Below are positions 62,701-64,000 of a stretch of DNA of 64,000 nucleotides, piece after piece (position 1 is the first letter of the stretch; each line of letters begins with the position of its first letter). Both the position numbers and the translations under genes were made by a program. The notes below the pieces were generated by a model. The model made no database searches. It was given only the letters and a program-made list of their open reading frames with translations, and was not told where the DNA came from. The stretch covers positions 4,807,792 through 4,871,791 of the forward strand of contig OX422186.1 in NCBI GenBank assembly GCA_949130485.1. Reading direction: 5' to 3'. The DNA is from Agelas oroides (Eukaryota; Porifera; Demospongiae; Agelasida; Agelasidae).

Positions 62701-63107
62701 GGCTAAATCTTGTGTATTGATCATTCTTATATACTCAAAGTATACTGGAGCAACAAATCTTTGAAACTGAGTAATAAACACATTGTTACTCTTGTGAGAG
62801 TGGACTATGGCTGGACATTGCGCTTTGTGGGCAGCATTTTCACTCACCTTTGACTCATGACAATATGTCTACCCTACTCATACCACATCCAGCTATCTAT
62901 TCCACTCTCATGAGTGTAAATTTTAGTATACATGATCAGCCGACCAACATTTTGATCAGTTTTGAATTCCTCCAGGTAAAGCAGGATGTGGGAGATGTGA
63001 CGATCCTTGTGAACAATGCTGGTGTTGTCAGTGGCACAAAGTTCTTGGACCTCCCTGATGACAAGGTTGACCTCACCTTCAAGGTCAACACCATTGCACA
63101 CTTTTGG
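50800..63107 (+). CDS. Short-chain dehydrogenase/reductase, SDR16C type (HSD17B11/RDH10-like), 3' part beyond window
   Basis: N-terminal 157 residues of an NAD(P)-dependent oxidoreductase of the SDR16C group, which act on retinoids, steroids or lipid-droplet substrates at the ER. Exons are 50800-50984, 55092-55245 and 62976-63107. The donors are GTACGT, GTAAGG and GTGAGT, and the phases (2, then 0) join cleanly. The N-terminus carries a hydrophobic membrane or lipid-droplet segment (residues about 6-30, FFASLGTLLWISL), then KDVSKEIVLITGAGSGIG with the TGxxxGxG cofactor loop. VVLWDINKESIEAV follows; its acidic residue after the second strand favours NAD(H). Then come the core NNAG motif and FKVNTIAHFW, which has the catalytic-tetrad Asn. 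The Ser/Tyr-Lys catalytic exons must lie to the right of the window. The start codon has a good context (gagcATGG). Introns are 4.1 and at least 7.7 kb, filled with mobile elements. Confidence 0.9.
51207..51578. mobile_element. MITE family F, copy 1
   Basis: Ends gtatagccagaaaatttgac and the complement-like caatatttcctgctatac. The interior has cttggccctgtccgg and ggacctgagacaccaccgcc. SDR intron 1. Confidence 0.75.
51588..53325. mobile_element. 1.74-kb foldback element with 31-bp inverted termini
   Basis: Ends tagactagtaaccgggattg and its complement, about 31 bp on each side. The interior has a 115-bp direct repeat (51884-51998 and 52054-52160), two 75-bp repeats near 52395 and 52790, and a nested cctcgtccccagacccc hairpin at 52494-52680. 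No transposase is recognised. Confidence 0.75.
53564..53636. repeat. (CTC)n microsatellite
   Basis: Near-pure ctc repeats with occasional cct/tct interruptions; inside SDR intron 1. Confidence 0.9.
54112..54216 (+). promoter_or_regulatory. YY1-like site followed by mirrored THAP start
   Basis: cggtcgccattttggagg (54114-54131) fits the YY1 core CGCCATNTTG, often at animal gene starts. About 60 bp on is the plus-strand ATG at 54188 beginning with codons for MPLTCAPCCT, the same opening as the minus-strand THAP exon; that frame soon stops. Confidence 0.4.
54249..54407 (-). CDS. THAP-type zinc finger exon (C2CH), in SDR intron 1
   Basis: Reading minus from ATG at 54407: MPLTCCAPCCTNR, then KSFFRIP, KWINRKDW, PT and SRLCSDHF. 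This is the THAP DNA-binding domain signature. It has the N-terminal Cys pair (the second doubled), Phe-Phe-Arg-Ile-Pro, the invariant Trp, Pro-Thr and the C-x2-H zinc ligands. A donor (ACTG/GTACGT) ends the exon after ITG at 54249. THAP domains occur in host transcription regulators and in P-element-type transposases; which applies here cannot be told, as no downstream exon was found. A perfect 20-bp palindrome lies 6 bp upstream of the ATG. A shortened copy of the first codons lies in the opposite orientation at 54190-54216. Confidence 0.65.
54413..54457. promoter_or_regulatory. Perfect 20-bp palindrome just upstream of THAP ATG
   Basis: Arms 54413-54432 and 54438-54457 pair perfectly (atcctttatatgtaatgcac) around loop cacct. 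The ATG of the THAP frame on the minus strand lies 6 bp away. It could be a leader hairpin or an operator-like site; function is inferred only from position. Confidence 0.6.
55675..55780. repeat. (GATA/GACA)n microsatellite
   Basis: Mixed agat, agac and aggt tetramers. Confidence 0.88.
55850..56695. mobile_element. Foldback element, family E, second copy
   Basis: Left arm at 55856-55945 (caaacaaggtagggatga) and right arm at 56545-56695 (gatgtagggatggggctt, gcatgccatcccgacatc). The middle contains two related 55-bp hairpins at 56212-56264 and 56450-56503. Confidence 0.7.
57018..57651. mobile_element. Foldback element, TAGCCTCG family, 9-bp TSD
   Basis: 634 bp with inverted arms of about 65 bp (cccaggccgttaattaggaa at the left). 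Perfect duplication ggtggaaag at 57009-57017 and 57652-57660. It lies in SDR intron 2. Confidence 0.9.
58293..58600. repeat. Interspersed repeat family C, copy 2
   Basis: Contains ataagtatcaccatagtaca, gagtttgttgccatctgtat, gcacgttcagacgcacgc and ccccattgactcccatacat in the same order and orientation as copy 1. The ggcaacaaacgagtgat arm is shorter. Confidence 0.72.
58817..59736 (+). CDS. C-terminal part of retrotransposon ORF: CCHC zinc knuckle and restriction-like endonuclease
   Basis: About 305 residues uninterrupted from the insertion edge to the stop. Blocks seen are SWLTALPLSDHGFFLHKGEF, then the zinc-binding CSCGAAFTIDHAMMC (C-x-C-x7-H-x3-C), GGFPTIRHDEIRD, and EDGARLDIRARGFWNGAQDA followed by FFDVRVFHP. 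The R/D...D-V-R-V pattern after a zinc knuckle fits the PD-(D/E)XK restriction-like endonuclease that nicks target DNA in R2-type elements. The tail RCRLSFAILRSAIMCIRGSR is a conserved block of this element family in marine invertebrates. The in-frame Met at 58762 belongs to host sequence upstream of the insertion, not to the element. The protein is not active alone because the RT is gone. Confidence 0.8.
58817..59871 (+). mobile_element. 5'-truncated non-LTR retrotransposon with restriction-like endonuclease, 13-bp TSD and poly(A)
   Basis: A complete insertion of about 1,055 bp in SDR intron 2. The same 13 bases (aagtctgtggctg) lie at 58804-58816 and at 59872-59884. The insert ends in a run of 16-17 A, the mark of target-primed reverse transcription. 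It has lost its 5' part, including the reverse transcriptase, and keeps the 3' end of the ORF (stop at 59734) plus a 3' UTR of about 120 bp. The clean duplication and intact frame indicate a recent event. Confidence 0.88.
60836..61172. repeat. Interspersed repeat family C, copy 3
   Basis: Same block order, with a full foldback arm ending ctttgtactatggtg at about 60985. In the copies the cttgtagtacctgatatgga motif is tandemly repeated. Confidence 0.72.
61830..61945. repeat. Long hairpin, about 55-bp arms, 5-bp loop
   Basis: Arms 61830-61885 and 61891-61945 (ttattaaccgcaccctcggg ... ggttaataact). Long stem with few mismatches; noncoding. Confidence 0.82.
62062..62325 (-). pseudogene. Fragment of CR1/L2/Jockey-type RT ORF, post-RT region
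   Basis: The minus frame has LTWTDQVHKLRQSCLSSPAR, then ISRVRPFLP, and LSHKIEQLQNCGMWLI. This is the familiar region downstream of the RT catalytic core (LTW-x2-H-V...I-x2-L-Q-N-x-A-x-R-x-I). There are no flanking RT motifs. It is a short relic in SDR intron 2. Confidence 0.65.
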
Positions 63108-63659
63108 GTGAGTAGAACTGAGCTTGTGCATTGTGTAACCTGGGATTGGTAGTTGCAGAGCACAGATTGTGTACTGGAATGCAAGTACTTGGCCCAGATG
63201 TTATTGTTATATGTATTTACACAATATGCATTACCAACTAGTACTTGGAAGATGATTCATCATTGTGGAGCAGGCCAGAGCATGTGTACACTGTAGTGAG
63301 TACAGTTAGTAACTGTGGGCGTCCTTATCAGAGTTACCAGGGCAGCTACTATGGCTAGCTAGGGCTAACCTTTACACTGATATCTTGAGCTGGAGCTGTG
63401 TTTACCTGAAGTAGCCTCAACTACTTAGTTGTGCTTTCACCGGACCCAAGCTTGAACCTGAGTCATCTTCACTCCCAGTCTTGTTCACACTGGCCCAATC
63501 TTAATGTAATAGTTTGTACACCACTGCTTGTTAACATGGAAATTAGTGTTATTGGTCTGAGAGTCAATTTAGTCAGTCTGGTCACACACTATGCAAATTA
63601 GGCCACTGGCATCGCCCAGGGCTTACTAGGCAACACTTAAATTTAAGGTGGTGGATTAA

Positions 63660-64000
63660 ATACCGTATAGCCGGAAATATTGGCAGTCTTTAAATTTGGC
63701 GGTTTGACCCCAAACCGACCATAAAAAGTATTGGTGGAATTTAAATGTGGCGGTGGCATCTCAGGTCCGTTTATCAAGGAGCGATGCCGTCTCTCGCTTG
63801 AACAAAGCCATGAGTTTGCAAATTTAAAAGAAATAAAACTGGCAGTGTGCTAGCGCCAAGCTTGCTACATGTACAGCTCGCGTAGAGGGTCACCGAGCGG
63901 GGCCAAGAGTGCTAACTGCATGTCATTACGCGTTGCATACGAAATAATATTGGCAGATTTTAATTTGGTGGTTTCAAACCCGACCGCCAAACCGCCAAAT
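63660..64000. mobile_element. MITE family F, copy 2, inverted and cut by the window edge
   Basis: Reverse-complement of copy 1 by eye: ccgtatagccggaaatattgg, gcggtggcatctcaggtccg, ggccaagagtgctaactgca. The right end runs off the window. SDR intron 3. Confidence 0.75.

Overview
The window is nuclear DNA of an animal. Four genes have GT-AG introns joined in matching phase, with orthologues known from animals (HS1BP3, a YTHDF-type m6A reader, an SDR16C retinol/steroid dehydrogenase and an aldonolactone oxidase). A fifth, intronless gene codes for a type II membrane protein. THAP and Crypton-type fragments, Penelope-like and non-LTR retroelement fragments and dense foldback DNA elements fit a repeat-rich invertebrate. 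A sponge or another early-branching marine animal is my best guess, but the sequence alone does not prove it. Nothing here looks bacterial or organellar.

Layout. 1-2.2 kb: foldback repeats and one doubtful gene fragment. 2.27-10.53 kb (minus): HS1BP3, lacking only a short 5' exon. 10.5-16.5 kb: intergenic, with a decayed non-LTR retrotransposon and low-complexity DNA. 16.57-21.0 kb (plus): six-exon FAD-dependent aldonolactone oxidase, followed by a minisatellite of about 700 bp. 22.7-25.7 kb: nested foldback elements. 25.86-27.39 kb (plus): single-exon type II membrane protein, probably Golgi. 27.4-36.3 kb: repeats, including a head-to-head pair of Penelope-like element ends with hammerhead-ribozyme motifs, and a HIRAN-like fragment. 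36.28-42.1 kb (minus): YTHDF gene. 42-50.8 kb: mostly gene-poor, with one Crypton/QRICH1-like exon. 50.8 kb to beyond the right edge (plus): SDR16C dehydrogenase, whose two large introns hold a THAP exon, a fresh 5'-truncated retrotransposon with target-site duplication and poly(A), and several foldback families.

The genes do not form a pathway. They are independent housekeeping-type loci: membrane trafficking, ascorbate-type redox, glycoprotein or Golgi function, m6A reading, and retinoid/steroid/lipid metabolism.

The strongest structural result is a family of foldback elements with termini TAG(C/T)CTCG...CGAG(G/A)CTA. They have unrelated interiors (98-734 bp). Six copies are flanked by perfect 9-bp target-site duplications and two more by 7-of-9 matches. 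The second is the pair of hammerhead-like motifs in the Penelope-like fragments. All splice sites and exons were called by eye from reading frame, splice consensus and known family alignments; none was tested by a search.
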